A stretch of 64,000 nt of DNA from Bacteroidaceae bacterium (GTDB lineage Bacteria > Bacteroidota > Bacteroidia > Bacteroidales > Bacteroidaceae), in NCBI GenBank assembly GCA_017470525.1, contig JAFUYM010000013.1, positions 1 through 64,000 of the forward strand, read 5' to 3'. A program made the position numbers and the translations under genes. The notes beneath the pieces are model-generated. The model saw nothing but the letters and a program-made list of their open reading frames with translations. It ran no database searches and was not told the origin of the DNA. Below, one piece after another: positions 6,872 through 16,260 of the stretch (positions within the stretch are counted from its first letter, which is position 1; the number at the start of each line of letters is the position of its first letter).

Positions 6872-7858
6872 GCGGGCTTTCTCATAGGCATGAGAGAGGA
6901 AATACCATTGACCGTCGAACTGGTAGGCTGAACAATGCCCTACACCAAAAAACTCTTCGTTGGGACCGATGAGTGTGTCGCCACCACCTTTTTCCATCGG
7001 TTGTCCTTTGCTATCCACATAGGGACCATTCACCTTCTTACTTCTACCCACCACAGTACGGTAGGTGCTGCGTTCGCCTCGGCAGCAGTAGTCGAAACTG
7101 ACGAAGAGGTAATAGTATTTGCCATTCTTGATGATGAAGGGGGCTTCCACCGCATTGTCGCCAGCCTCGATGGTGTCGTTGCCTTCGATGGTGTAGTGTT
7201 CGATGTTGTCAATTTCGGCAAGAGTAATCTTTCTGCCTACACGACGGGAGATGGTCTTAGGACTTCCATCAAGGGTCTTGAAGTCTTTTTTCAGTTTCAC
7301 GATTTGGATGCCGTCCCAGAAGGAACCAAAGGTGAGCCACGGTGTGCCTTTTTCATCGACAATGAGGTTCGGGTCGATGCAGTTGTAGTGGTCAACGTGC
7401 TGGTGGGAAACGATGACAGGACCTTGGTCAACCCATTGGTAATCGGGTGATTGCGGGTCGAGTGTTTGGTTGGTGGCAAGTCCGATGGCGGAGCCGTTCT
7501 TACCAAAAGAGGAGCAGGAATAATAAAGCAGCCATTTGCCGTCGTGGCGGGAAATGTCGGGTGCCCATGTGTGACCACGATAACCGCGTACAGAATCCAA
7601 AGCCCATTGCGGAATGGGGTTGAGTGCGGATTTTTCAGGTTGCCAGGTCTTCAGGTCTGCTGACGAGATGCTGCCAACGCCCATGCCTGTGGAAAAGATG
7701 TAGTAGCGTCCGTCTTCGCCACGTGCCATTACGGGGTCGTGAACGTCTGGATGTTCAGTGTCGAAACGGAAACGGGGACGGCGTTGTGCCTGTTCGCCTT
7801 CTTGTGCTGTGGCATGGAGAGCCAGTGCCGTGCAGAGAATCGTCAATAATTTTCTCAT
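6794..7858 (-). CDS. Arabinan endo-1,5-alpha-L-arabinosidase (GH43)
   Basis: A 354-residue secreted enzyme (signal peptide ends near HATA). It shows the GH43 five-bladed propeller residues: catalytic base Asp41 in VHDPV, pKa-modulating Asp162 in NCIDPN and acid Glu238 in VEAPF. FSTGMGV, HTWAPDI and LTFGSFWDGI fit the endo-arabinanase branch, which cuts alpha-1,5-arabinan in the periplasm or outside the cell. Its stop codon overlaps the 95-bp repeat, and a copy of its 3' end sits 2.7 kb away at 4073-4150. It follows prmA by 66 bp in the same direction and may be read from the same transcript as the upstream sugar genes. Confidence 0.88.
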   Translation of the reverse strand: MRKLLTILCTALALHATAQEGEQAQRRPRFRFDTEHPDVHDPVMARGEDGRYYIFSTGMGVGSISSADLKTWQPEKSALNPIPQWALDSVRGYRGHTWAPDISRHDGKWLLYYSCSSFGKNGSAIGLATNQTLDPQSPDYQWVDQGPVIVSHQHVDHYNCIDPNLIVDEKGTPWLTFGSFWDGIQIVKLKKDFKTLDGSPKTISRRVGRKITLAEIDNIEHYTIEGNDTIEAGDNAVEAPFIIKNGKYYYLFVSFDYCCRGERSTYRTVVGRSKKVNGPYVDSKGQPMEKGGGDTLIGPNEEFFGVGHCSAYQFDGQWYFLSHAYEKARNGQAKIFLRKMSFNKDGWPVLETTN

Positions 7859-7924
7859 GTGGAGGATTGCAATGATATAGGTTAATAATTTTGTGTTCTG
7901 TGGGCTTGTTCTGCGGTGCCTTTC

Positions 7925-8716
7925 TTAGGCTTTACGTAGCGACATGACTGCCCAATTGTTTAATTCGACTATCTTATTGACGGATAGTTTATTATGTTGA
8001 GCCACTTTTTCCATCTCGGGCACATCTTCGGTAAAGAAACCCGAGATGATGAGGGTGCCTTGTGGGGCGAGATGCTGCACATAGATGGGCATGTCGGCAG
8101 TGAGTATGTTCTTATGGATGTTGGCGACGATGGTGTTGAACTCGCCTTGGATGGTAGAGGCATCCCCAAGCAGGATTTCTGCCTTGTTGATGTGATTCAA
8201 CGCAAAATTCTCTTTGGCATTCTCCACGCTGAACTTGTCGATGTCGATGGCGACCACCTCATGTGCCCCACGCATAGCCATTGCAATGCCAAGCACCCCT
8301 GTTCCTGTGCCCATGTCGAGAACACGCTGATGGGTGAAATCTTCTTTCAGCAGGAGAGACGTGATTTGATAGGTGGTTTCATGGGCACCCGAACCGAATG
8401 CCATGCGAGGATTGAGGCGGATGCCAAACTCACGTTCGAGGATGGGGTCAAAACTGTTCTGTTCCCATTCTGCATTCCAGTCCTTTTCTTCCAATTCGTG
8501 GAGGGTGTAGGAGAACTGGACATCGGGGATGAAGATGTCTGCCAGCGTCGCCTGAAGGCTGCTTTCGTCGAGTTGTTCTTGGGGAATGTATGCCTTGACG
8601 CCCGTGTCGGTCATCTCGAAAGAGTCGAAACCAATGTCGCCCAACATGGCGGAAAGCACGTCGCATGCCGCCTCCGAATGTGGAGTGACGGTGATGTCTG
8701 CATAGAGGTATTGCAT
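7925..8716 (-). CDS. prmA: Ribosomal protein L11 methyltransferase
   Basis: A 263-residue SAM-dependent methyltransferase. The SAM loop is VLDMGTGTG (132-140), preceded by MAFGSGAHETT (105-115), which is the PrmA FGTGxHxTT motif; VANIHKNIL holds the N-P-P-Y-equivalent position of PrmA. PrmA trimethylates L11 in the cytoplasm. The start overlaps the stop of the GH25 gene by one base (TAATG), so the two are probably translationally coupled. Confidence 0.93.
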   Translation of the reverse strand: MQYLYADITVTPHSEAACDVLSAMLGDIGFDSFEMTDTGVKAYIPQEQLDESSLQATLADIFIPDVQFSYTLHELEEKDWNAEWEQNSFDPILEREFGIRLNPRMAFGSGAHETTYQITSLLLKEDFTHQRVLDMGTGTGVLGIAMAMRGAHEVVAIDIDKFSVENAKENFALNHINKAEILLGDASTIQGEFNTIVANIHKNILTADMPIYVQHLAPQGTLIISGFFTEDVPEMEKVAQHNKLSVNKIVELNNWAVMSLRKA

Positions 8717-9531
8717 TAGTCTTCTGCTTTAATGGTCAAATCCATGAGGTCTTGATAATCGCCATGAAACACGTTGATATCGACGTCGCCCTTGATACCA
8801 TCGACTTTTCCCACGTCGGTGTGTTGCCAAAAAGTCCAGTTGCCTTTGTATTCGAGCGAATCGACATAGTAGTGGGCAATCCAGTAGGGGTATTTGTCGA
8901 AATCTGGCGTGTTGAGATAGGAGGTCTTGAATTTGTAGCCTGTGTAGAGAATCGGTGTGACACCATAATGTTTCTCAACAGCGTTCATCCAGTTGAGCAC
9001 CTCCCGTTGCAGTTGGGTGGTGTTGTAATTGCCCATTTCTTCCACATCTAGCACAGGAGGAAGGTCTTTCTCTTCCAGTTGCACCATCTTGCAAAAGTAC
9101 TTTGCTTGGGCTTTACCAGAGGTGAAAGGGCTGAAATAGTGGTATGCGCCCCGAACAATGTCGTTCTTCTTGGCGTTATAGAAATTCTGGTTGAAGTTTT
9201 CGTCCCAAATGTTGGTGCCTTGTGTGGCTTTGACGAAGACGAATGAGACAGGCGCACCTTGTATCTGTGCATTGCGCAGTTTGTCCCAGTTGATGTCGCC
9301 CTGATAATGAGAAATGTCAAGTCCTCTGATTTGTCCTTTGGGATAGGTTACGTTGCCGTATAACGCTTTCCAACGAAAAGAGTAGGGACCTACGAACGTC
9401 TTGTAAAAGAAAGTGATGTAGATGACAACGATGATGCCCAACGCTGTCCACAAAACATAAGAAGGCACACGGCGAAAAGGGTTTCGTCGTGTGCCTTTCT
9501 TCTTTCTTTTTGTTTTACGTTTCGTGGGCAT
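8716..9531 (-). CDS. Membrane-anchored GH25 lysozyme
   Basis: A 271-residue protein with a very basic N-terminal tail (residues 1-23, rich in Lys and Arg), one transmembrane helix (about 25-43) and a GH25 muramidase domain. GLDISHYQGDI (Asp72) and LDVEE (Asp162, Glu164) hold the active-site acids; KATQG, GAYHYF and YPYWIAHY are further GH25 marks. It should cleave the glycan of peptidoglycan from the inner-membrane outer face. It lies 3 bp after the PPi-PFK gene and overlaps prmA, so it is part of a metabolic operon. Confidence 0.9.
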   Translation of the reverse strand: MPTKRKTKRKKKGTRRNPFRRVPSYVLWTALGIIVVIYITFFYKTFVGPYSFRWKALYGNVTYPKGQIRGLDISHYQGDINWDKLRNAQIQGAPVSFVFVKATQGTNIWDENFNQNFYNAKKNDIVRGAYHYFSPFTSGKAQAKYFCKMVQLEEKDLPPVLDVEEMGNYNTTQLQREVLNWMNAVEKHYGVTPILYTGYKFKTSYLNTPDFDKYPYWIAHYYVDSLEYKGNWTFWQHTDVGKVDGIKGDVDINVFHGDYQDLMDLTIKAED

Positions 9532-9534
9532 TAT

Positions 9535-11172
9535 TTATGCCTGTTCAAGTTGAAGAGTCTTTGTGGTCTGGTCGCATACCTCAGATGGACCCCAGTACTG
9601 GATAGGACCAGGATATACGTATGCGGTTTCCTTCGCCCACTGCTCGCGATGAGCGGCAAAGTACTTGAATGGAGCACCGTCCAACTCAACGAGTGCCTTG
9701 CGAATCACAGGCTTCATCTTGCCGTTACGCTTCTCGAGGTTCATCATCATGGTGATTGGCACACCACCTGCAATCCACTCAGCAGCAGGAGCCGTCGTGT
9801 TCTTGATGACAGACATGTAACCTGTCTTGCCGTTGGCGATGAGGCGGGATGCGTTGTAACCGAGTGAGTAGCAGTAGTCTGCATCGTAGTTGGATGGAGC
9901 AGCGCAACGACCTTCGTAGCCGAAGAAGTGGTGCTGTGTGCCGAACTTGCCCACGAACTTGCCCTGATGCTTCCAGATGGCAAGTTTGTCTGCCACCATG
10001 CGAGAGAGCAACTTCTCGGTCTCGATGAGTGACACCTGCACGTTTCCGTGTGGGTCGCGGTCGAGAGCCAACTGAGCAGCCACGTCTGATGGGAGTGACT
10101 TGAACACAGCGAGATTGTCCTTGGAGAGGTGACCTCTGACGAATGCCAACTGCTCGTTGGCACTGGTGATGTTCTGTGCCTCTGGCAAAGCGAGAATGTC
10201 GTTCAACTCAGCGATGAGTTTCTTGATGGCAGGGATGAACTCGATGATACCCTCTGGGATGAGGACGGTACCGAAGTTGTTGCCTTCAGCAGCACGGGCA
10301 GCCACAGCCTCTGCGATGTAAGTCACCACGTCGTCGAGTGACATTGCCTTAGCCTCCACTTCCTCTGAAACGAGGCAGATGTTTGGCTGGCACTGGAGTG
10401 CACACTCGAGCGCGATGTGAGATGCTGAACGACCCATTAACTTGATGAAGTGCCAGTACTTGCGGGCAGAGTTACAGTCGCGCTGGATGTTACCAATCAG
10501 TTCAGAGTAAGTCTTGCAAGCGGTGTCGAAACCGAAAGAAGTCTCAATCTGGTCGTTCTTCAAGTCGCCGTCGATGGTCTTAGGACAGCCAATCACCTGA
10601 ACGCCATACTTCTTGGCTGCATAGTATTCTGCCAATACACAAGCATTCGTGTTAGAGTCGTCACCACCGATAATCACGAGTGCCTTGATGCCGAGTTCGC
10701 GAAGAATCTGGATGCCCTTCTCAAACTGGTCTTCCTCTTCCAACTTGGTACGACCAGAACCGATGATGTCGAAACCACCTGTGTTGCGGTACTGGTCCAT
10801 CAACTCAGGAGTAATCTCCATGTAGTTGTGGTCAACGAGACCGCCAGGACCGAGGATGAAGCCATAGAGTTTGTTGGCTGGGTTGAGTGACTTCACACCG
10901 TCGAACAGACCTGAAATCACATTGTGACCACCAGGAGCCTGACCACCAGACAGGATGATACCTACGTTGAATGGAGGCAGTTCAACAGGCTCGCCTGGCT
11001 CGAATGTGATGACAGGCATGCCGTAAGTGTTAGGGAACAACTCTTTGATTTCAGCCTGATTTCCTACAGACTGAGTGGCGGCACCTTCAACAGCCTTTAC
11101 AGGACCTTGCAGTGCCTTTGGAAGTTTCGGCTGATAAGCAGCACGAGCCTTCTGCAAATTGGAAATTGCCAT
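9535..11172 (-). CDS. pfp: Diphosphate-fructose-6-phosphate 1-phosphotransferase (PPi-PFK)
   Basis: A 545-residue enzyme of the long PPi-dependent phosphofructokinase branch. [12 protein letters not shown] (73-84) binds diphosphate, GGDDSNTNA (169-177) has the Asp that blocks ATP, and [11 protein letters not shown] (197-207) has the Lys typical of PPi users. It reversibly phosphorylates fructose 6-phosphate in glycolysis or gluconeogenesis in the cytoplasm. It follows the KDPG aldolase gene by 33 bp and lies 3 bp before the lysozyme gene. Confidence 0.95.
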   Translation of the reverse strand: MAISNLQKARAAYQPKLPKALQGPVKAVEGAATQSVGNQAEIKELFPNTYGMPVITFEPGEPVELPPFNVGIILSGGQAPGGHNVISGLFDGVKSLNPANKLYGFILGPGGLVDHNYMEITPELMDQYRNTGGFDIIGSGRTKLEEEDQFEKGIQILRELGIKALVIIGGDDSNTNACVLAEYYAAKKYGVQVIGCPKTIDGDLKNDQIETSFGFDTACKTYSELIGNIQRDCNSARKYWHFIKLMGRSASHIALECALQCQPNICLVSEEVEAKAMSLDDVVTYIAEAVAARAAEGNNFGTVLIPEGIIEFIPAIKKLIAELNDILALPEAQNITSANEQLAFVRGHLSKDNLAVFKSLPSDVAAQLALDRDPHGNVQVSLIETEKLLSRMVADKLAIWKHQGKFVGKFGTQHHFFGYEGRCAAPSNYDADYCYSLGYNASRLIANGKTGYMSVIKNTTAPAAEWIAGGVPITMMMNLEKRNGKMKPVIRKALVELDGAPFKYFAAHREQWAKETAYVYPGPIQYWGPSEVCDQTTKTLQLEQA

Positions 11173-11205
11173 TGGTTTATATGTTTTTAAAGATTTGTAA
11201 AAGAG

Positions 11206-11889
11206 TTACTTATTCTTGATGGCCTCACGTGCTGCTTTCACGTAGCCGAGGGCTTCCTTGCACTTGTCGGTCACGTACTGCCAGTCGCCTTCCTTCACCT
11301 TGTCGCTGGGGAAAAGTTTGGAGCCCATGCCGACGCAGTAAACGCCTGCCTTGAACCATGCGGTAAGGTTCTCCTCTGTAGGCGCCACACCGCCAGTCAC
11401 CATGATTTTTGACCAAGGCATTGGAGCCTTTAAGTTCTTCACCATGGCAGGACCATACACGTCGCCCGGGAAGAGTTTCGTGAGGTCGCAACCTAATTCC
11501 TGGGCAGCACCTACCTCGCTGACAGAACCGCAGCCAGGGCAGTAGGGGATGAGGCGACGGTTGCAGACAGGAGCAATCTCAGGGTTGAAGAGAGGACCCA
11601 CAATGAAGCAGGCACCCAACTGAATGTAGAGTGCTGCCGTAGGAGCATCCACCACAGAACCCACACCAAGTGCCAATTCTGGGCACTCAACGGCTGCATA
11701 CTTCACACACTCGGCAAACACCTCATGGGCAAAGTCGCCACGGTTTGTAAACTCAAATGCACGGACACCACCATCGTAGCAAGCCTTGAGGACCTTCTTG
11801 GCTACTTCGGCATCCTTGTGGTAGAACACAGGCACCATGCCTGTTTCACCAATCTTTGCCATAACGGCTAATTTATCGAATTTTGCCAT
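11206..11889 (-). CDS. eda: 2-keto-3-deoxy-6-phosphogluconate / 4-hydroxy-2-oxoglutarate aldolase
   Basis: A 227-residue class I aldolase. Glu46 in FEFTNR and Lys138 in LTKLFPG are the catalytic acid-base and Schiff-base residues; MVTGGVAPT binds phosphate. It splits KDPG to pyruvate and glyceraldehyde 3-phosphate, the last step of uronate breakdown. The start at 11889 is one base after the kdgK stop (TAA T ATG), so the two are coupled; an upstream in-frame ATG at 11922 lies within kdgK and is less likely. Confidence 0.93.
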   Translation of the reverse strand: MAKFDKLAVMAKIGETGMVPVFYHKDAEVAKKVLKACYDGGVRAFEFTNRGDFAHEVFAECVKYAAVECPELALGVGSVVDAPTAALYIQLGACFIVGPLFNPEIAPVCNRRLIPYCPGCGSVSEVGAAQELGCDLTKLFPGDVYGPAMVKNLKAPMPWSKIMVTGGVAPTEENLTAWFKAGVYCVGMGSKLFPSDKVKEGDWQYVTDKCKEALGYVKAAREAIKNK

Positions 11890-11890
11890 A

Positions 11891-12913
11891 TTATCGTTGT
11901 ACACGGCCGTTAGCGTTGCCACCAGCCAGTGCTTCTACTTCTTCTACTGATACATGATTGAAATCGCCAGGAATGGTGTGCTTCAGAGCCGATGCTGCCA
12001 CCGCAAACTCCAGAGCCTCGCCCTGTGTGGGTTTGGTGAGCAGACCGTGGATGAGACCACCAGAGAACGAATCGCCACCACCTACACGGTCGATGATGGG
12101 GTTGATGTCGTAACGCTTGCTCTGGTAGAACTCCTTGCCGTCGTAGATGAGTGCTTTCCAGCCATTATGAGTGGCGGAGAAACTCTCGCGGAGGGTTGAT
12201 ACCACATATTTAAAATTAAACTCCTTTGCCATTGCCTTGAAGATGCCCTCATAACCGGCGGCGTCAGTCAGACCTGCCTCTACGTCTGCATCAGGCTTGA
12301 AACCGAGGCAAAGTTCGGCATCCTCTTCGTTGCCGATGCACACATCCACATACTGCATCAGTGGACGCATGATGGAAATAGCCTTTTCGCTTGTCCACAG
12401 TTTCTTGCGGAAGTTCAGGTCGCATGAAACGGTCACGCCATGCTTCTTGGCTGCAATACATGCCTGTTTCAGACATTCAGCCGATGCATCGCTGATGGCA
12501 GGAGTGATGCCCGACCAGTGGAACCAGTTTGCACCTTCAAAAATCTTGTCAAAGTCAAAATCTTCAGGCTTCGCTTCAGCGATGGAAGAGTTGGCACGGT
12601 CGTAAATGACTTTTGAGGGGCGCATGCTCGCACCTGTCTCTGCATAGTAAAGACCTACACGGTTGCCGCCTCTGGCAATGAAGTCGGTGTTGACGCCAAA
12701 CTTGCGCAGGGCATTCACGGCAATCTGCCCGATTTCATGTTTGGGCAATTTGCTGACAAACACACTCTCGTGCCCGAAGTTGGCAAGGCTGATGCCTACG
12801 TTGGCTTCGCCGCCGCCCGGAATGATGTTGAATTTCTCTGCCTGTACAAAACGATAGTTTCCTTCAGGTGAAAGGCGAAGCATAATTTCGCCCATTGTTA
12901 CAATTTTAGCCAT
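11891..12913 (-). CDS. kdgK: 2-dehydro-3-deoxygluconokinase (PfkB family)
   Basis: A 340-residue sugar kinase. [14 protein letters not shown] (near residue 31) binds the sugar, and GGGDSFSGG (near 290) holds the catalytic Asp of PfkB kinases. KdgK makes KDPG from KDG, a product of galacturonate and glucuronate catabolism, and feeds the aldolase encoded next. I chose the ATG at 12913 (MAKIVTMGE), which fits family proteins; upstream extensions lie in the promoter region. First gene of the operon kdgK-eda-pfp-GH25-prmA and divergent from a LacI-type regulator. Confidence 0.93.
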   Translation of the reverse strand: MAKIVTMGEIMLRLSPEGNYRFVQAEKFNIIPGGGEANVGISLANFGHESVFVSKLPKHEIGQIAVNALRKFGVNTDFIARGGNRVGLYYAETGASMRPSKVIYDRANSSIAEAKPEDFDFDKIFEGANWFHWSGITPAISDASAECLKQACIAAKKHGVTVSCDLNFRKKLWTSEKAISIMRPLMQYVDVCIGNEEDAELCLGFKPDADVEAGLTDAAGYEGIFKAMAKEFNFKYVVSTLRESFSATHNGWKALIYDGKEFYQSKRYDINPIIDRVGGGDSFSGGLIHGLLTKPTQGEALEFAVAASALKHTIPGDFNHVSVEEVEALAGGNANGRVQR

Positions 12914-12914
12914 G

Positions 12915-12928
12915 TTATATCGATATAA
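12915..12928. promoter_or_regulatory. Perfect palindrome with central CG, candidate LacI-type operator
   Basis: TTATATCGATATAA is a perfect 14-bp palindrome right before the kdgK ATG and downstream of its -7 box. LacI-family operators are palindromes with a central CG, and a LacI-type gene is divergent from kdgK. The link is inferred. Confidence 0.4.
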
Positions 12929-12966
12929 TAATGTAATTTGTGTACAGATAAAAGTAAAATAATGTG

Positions 12967-12974
12967 CAAATGTA
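12967..12974 (-). promoter_or_regulatory. -7 promoter box of kdgK
   Basis: TACATTTG on the minus strand, about 54 bp before the ATG. Confidence 0.55.
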
Positions 12975-13069
12975 ATTCTTTTTTGTGAGAAAATCGTTGT
13001 TTTGACGACAAAAAATATTTGTTCGGTGAAATTTTGTCCCAATTAAATTTTTATGTGATTAAAAAGCGT

Positions 13070-13077
13070 TAACTTTG
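13070..13077 (+). promoter_or_regulatory. -7 promoter box of the LacI-type regulator
   Basis: TAACTTTG, about 117 bp before the regulator start; divergent from the kdgK promoter. Confidence 0.6.
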
Positions 13078-13193
13078 CATGGTTTTTCGATGAATGAATA
13101 CCTATGGACAAATTCCTCGAAGAACCTATCTGAGAAATCAGAAGACCAATAAGAGATTTAAGGATTTAAAAAGTATTGTTAAGGTAAATTTTT

Positions 13194-14267
13194 ATGATGG
13201 AAAGTACTTCCAAGATTCGTATCAAAGATATTGCGGAAAGGGCAGGGGTGTCGGTCGGAACGGTTGACCGCATCATTCATGGTCGCGGCAATGTTTCACC
13301 TATCAGTCTTGAGAGAGTTCAGAAAGTGTTGGACGAAATCAACTTCACCCCCAATCATTACGCATCGGCACTGGCTTCTCATAGCGTACACCAGTTTGCA
13401 GCCATCTTGCCCATGCACGAAGTCGATAGTTATTGGGCGCGTGTGGAGAACGGGTTGACCGATGGCGTTCGCCGATTCAACGATTTCAAGATTTCATTTA
13501 AGATTTTTCGCTACGACCCTTTCAATACAGAATCCTTTAAATTAGAATGTCAGAGTCTATTGGACTCCAATCCAGACACCGTCATTATTGGTCCGATTTT
13601 CAATTATAACATCATGGTAAAGTTCACGGCACAGTTGGATGAGCGAGAGATACCCTATGCATTGCTCGATTCCAATTGGCCAGAGTTCAATCATCGCATT
13701 TTCTATGGGCAGGACTCTTTGCAGAGCGGTGCTTTCTCTGGACGCATCATGTCGTTGGCGGTGGATGCTGACACGAAGAAGATTGCGTTGTTCAAGGTGT
13801 TGGGAGAGGGTAGAGTAGCGAGCCGTCAGCAGATGAACCGTGAGGTGGGTTTCCGCAAGTATATGGAAGTACACTGCCCTTCGATTGAAATTGTTGACGT
13901 GAACCTTTATGCGTATGATAAACAGGGAATGCAGAAAATTATGAGCGAATTCTTCACCGAAAACCCAGACATTCGTCATGCCTTGTCTTTTAACTCTTCC
14001 ATCCATCTCATTGCCGATTTCCTGCGAGAGAAGATGCCCGACCATCCTCATGTCACGTTGTTGGGCTATGATGCCGTAGATGCCAATGTGCAGTGCATCA
14101 AGAATGGTTCGGCTGATTTCTTGATTGCTCAGCACCCTCAGTCACAGGGACTTGATTGCTTCCGCTCCATGTTTAACTCATGTGTGCTGAAGATGAACAT
14201 TCCTCGCGACCACTATATGTCGATTGAATTGCTGACCAAGGAGAACATTGACTATTATAAAGATTGA
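13194..14267 (+). CDS. LacI-family transcriptional regulator
   Basis: A 357-residue regulator. The N-terminal helix-turn-helix reads RIKDIAERAGVSVGTVDR (about 9-26), followed by the hinge helix (ASALASHS); the rest is a periplasmic-binding-protein-like sensor domain with two lobes. It is divergent from the KDG kinase operon and upstream of a glucuronoyl esterase, so it probably senses a uronate-derived ligand; this is inference. VGTVDRIIHGRG is the variant of the HTH seen in Bacteroidetes proteins of this class. A second ATG at 13197 is also possible. Confidence 0.9.
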   Translation: MMESTSKIRIKDIAERAGVSVGTVDRIIHGRGNVSPISLERVQKVLDEINFTPNHYASALASHSVHQFAAILPMHEVDSYWARVENGLTDGVRRFNDFKISFKIFRYDPFNTESFKLECQSLLDSNPDTVIIGPIFNYNIMVKFTAQLDEREIPYALLDSNWPEFNHRIFYGQDSLQSGAFSGRIMSLAVDADTKKIALFKVLGEGRVASRQQMNREVGFRKYMEVHCPSIEIVDVNLYAYDKQGMQKIMSEFFTENPDIRHALSFNSSIHLIADFLREKMPDHPHVTLLGYDAVDANVQCIKNGSADFLIAQHPQSQGLDCFRSMFNSCVLKMNIPRDHYMSIELLTKENIDYYKD

Positions 14268-14345
14268 TGGTCTCTTTAGTTCCAAACCAAAGCAACTTCA
14301 GAAACTTAAATACTTTTTTTATCTATCTAATCTAAAACAAAACTT

Positions 14346-15608
14346 ATGAAAAGAACATTTCGGGGATTAACCATGATTTGCTTTGTGCAGATGATTGGTT
14401 TTCAGTGCAATTCTACGGCAACGCAGATGATGGCACAGAAAAGTGATGTACCCCTTGTTTACAAGGTGGAGAACACGGGAGCAAAGTATGCACAACCCAC
14501 CTTCACACCTTTGGCGCAACTGCCAGAAGTGAACACGTTGCCAGATCCTTTCCAATGGTCCAACGGAAAGGGCAAGGTGAAGAATTTTAAGCAGTGGGCA
14601 AAACGCCGTGCGGAAATCGCCCATGAAATCCAGCGTTATGAAATAGGTCTGAAGCCCACGGTGCCGATGGAGGATATTGATGCCCGTATGTCAGGCGATA
14701 CGCTGATTGTCGATGTGCATGTCAATGGACAGACGTTGACGCTTAGTTCCAAAATCTTCTATCCGAAGGCTGGTGCGGCTCCTTATCCCCTCATGATTGG
14801 TGCCAGTGTCAATGCACTCCCGAACAAATTCTTTACAGAGCGCAATATTGCCATGATGGTCTATTCCGAACGTCAGGTGAACAGTTACTCCCAGATGGGC
14901 AGAGCAGCAGGGCGTGGAAACTATGCTTTTGATAAATTGTATCCTCAACTGACGGAAAACGGGGCTTATAGTGAATGGGCTTGGGGTTTCAGCCGTTTGT
15001 TGGATGGCTTGCAGAAGTTAGGACCAGAAGTGACAAAGATTGACATGTCGCATATCGGTGTGACAGGTTGCTCCTATGCAGGTAAGATGGCGCTCTTCTG
15101 CGGTGCTTTCGACGAGCGTGTGGCACTCACGATTGCACAGGAACCAGGTGGTGGCGGTGCTGCTTCTTGGCGTGTGTCGCGCACATTGGGTAATGTGGAA
15201 AACCTCGACAAGACTGACTATAACTGGTTCAAAGAGAGCATGAAGGTGGATTTTGGCGAAGAAAAGGTGAATAAACTTCCCCACGACCGTCACGAACTTG
15301 TCGCCATGTGCTGTCCTCGTGCTTTGTTGCTTTTGGGCAATCCTGATTATGAATGGTTGGCAGACCCCTCGATGTACGTGTCGGCGAATGCAGCACTGAA
15401 GGTGTGGGAACGTTTTGGCATTGCAGACCGTTTCGGTTATTCCATTGTTGCTGGTCATGGACATTGCCAGTTGCCCGAAGTGCAATACCCCGAAGTGGAA
15501 GCATTCATCGACAAGTTCCTGCTGGGCAAGGATGCAAACACCAATGTTCGCATTGCCCCCGAAGACTACAGTACAAAGTACGATTATAACTCTTGGATTC
15601 AGTGGTAA
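14346..15608 (+). CDS. Glucuronoyl methylesterase-like enzyme (CE15)
   Basis: A 420-residue secreted alpha/beta hydrolase. The N-terminus is hydrophobic with a Cys at 21, so it could be a Sec signal or a lipoprotein signal. The nucleophile is Ser243 in GVTGCSYAGK, the CE15 GCSxxGK motif; Glu266 in AQEPGGGG and a His in AGHGHCQLPE (371 or 373) complete the triad. LPHDRHELVAMCCPRALLL is typical of CE15. These enzymes cut ester links between glucuronoxylan and lignin and release glucuronate. It lies 78 bp after the LacI-type gene and is followed by a 141-bp palindrome. Confidence 0.82.
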   Translation: MKRTFRGLTMICFVQMIGFQCNSTATQMMAQKSDVPLVYKVENTGAKYAQPTFTPLAQLPEVNTLPDPFQWSNGKGKVKNFKQWAKRRAEIAHEIQRYEIGLKPTVPMEDIDARMSGDTLIVDVHVNGQTLTLSSKIFYPKAGAAPYPLMIGASVNALPNKFFTERNIAMMVYSERQVNSYSQMGRAAGRGNYAFDKLYPQLTENGAYSEWAWGFSRLLDGLQKLGPEVTKIDMSHIGVTGCSYAGKMALFCGAFDERVALTIAQEPGGGGAASWRVSRTLGNVENLDKTDYNWFKESMKVDFGEEKVNKLPHDRHELVAMCCPRALLLLGNPDYEWLADPSMYVSANAALKVWERFGIADRFGYSIVAGHGHCQLPEVQYPEVEAFIDKFLLGKDANTNVRIAPEDYSTKYDYNSWIQW

Positions 15609-15637
15609 AGAGTTAACAATACGAATAACAAATATAA

Positions 15638-15778
15638 GAGGGTGTGTAAAAATACATGCTTCTATAACCTCTGAATCGACATCGACGACATCGACTGACC
15701 GACGTCGACGACATCGGTTAACCGACATCGACGACATCGATTCAGAGGTTATAGAAGCATATATTTTGACACATCCTC
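15638..15778. repeat. 141-bp palindromic repetitive element, copy 1
   Basis: It starts with GAGGGTGTGT and ends with its inverse ACACATCCTC (one mismatch). The arms, about 57 bp each, pair almost throughout (GCTTCTATAACCTCTGAATC with its complement) and the centre repeats CATCGACGACATCG. A second copy of exactly 141 bp lies at 59245-59385. It encodes nothing. It sits 30 bp after a stop codon and could also end transcription. Confidence 0.9.
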
Positions 15779-15824
15779 TTCATCATCTATCCCAAGCATC
15801 TTATTGACACACCTCGGAAGACAC

Positions 15825-15926
15825 GAGTCTGAGGGCAAGGTAATGACGAGCCTCAGCGCAAGGTAATGACGAGTCTCAGCACAAGGTGATGACGAGTCTC
15901 GGCGCAAGGTAATGACGAGCCTCGGG
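15825..15926. repeat. 23-bp tandem repeat, about 4.5 units
   Basis: Units start at 15825, 15848, 15871 and 15894, each of the form GAGTCTCAGCGCAAGGTAAT plus GAC with one to three changes; a partial fifth unit follows. They have no spacers, so this is a minisatellite and not a CRISPR. Confidence 0.9.
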
Positions 15927-16214
15927 AGAGACAAGACATAGGCAAGAGGTGAAGGATGATACAGAAGGGCGTTGGCGGAAAAGAAAGGCTACGGAGCCAA
16001 GGATATATAGGCTATCGTTCCCAGAATACATTAGCAATCGTTTTGGGTGATGTAAGTTCTATATGTTTTTGTGAGAATCTTCACATAAGAAAAAGAATTG
16101 TCAATTATACTTTTTTCAATAAATGAATACAAACGTTCTTAATTTCAATGGATTATCAATCGAATGAGAGAGCCTCGTGGATTTCAGATAAATCCTTCTA
16201 CATGCACAAAGTAA
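15927..16214. other. Gene-free stretch
   Basis: I see no convincing gene, RNA or promoter here. It lies between the minisatellite and a hairpin downstream of the acidic protein gene. Confidence 0.6.
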
Positions 16215-16249
16215 GCGTCCGACTAAGTATTAGTGACTTGGTCGGACGC
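16215..16249. terminator. Strong hairpin after the acidic protein gene
   Basis: GCGTCCGAC pairs with GTCGGACGC, extended by TAAGT/ACTTG, around a short loop. A run of T follows on the plus strand; on the minus strand, the direction of the adjacent gene, the T content is weaker, so it may work in both directions. Confidence 0.6.
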
Positions 16250-16260
16250 CTGTGTATTTT

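Noticed and set aside
15825..15926. CRISPR array
   Set aside because: The units are contiguous with no spacers and there are no cas genes.
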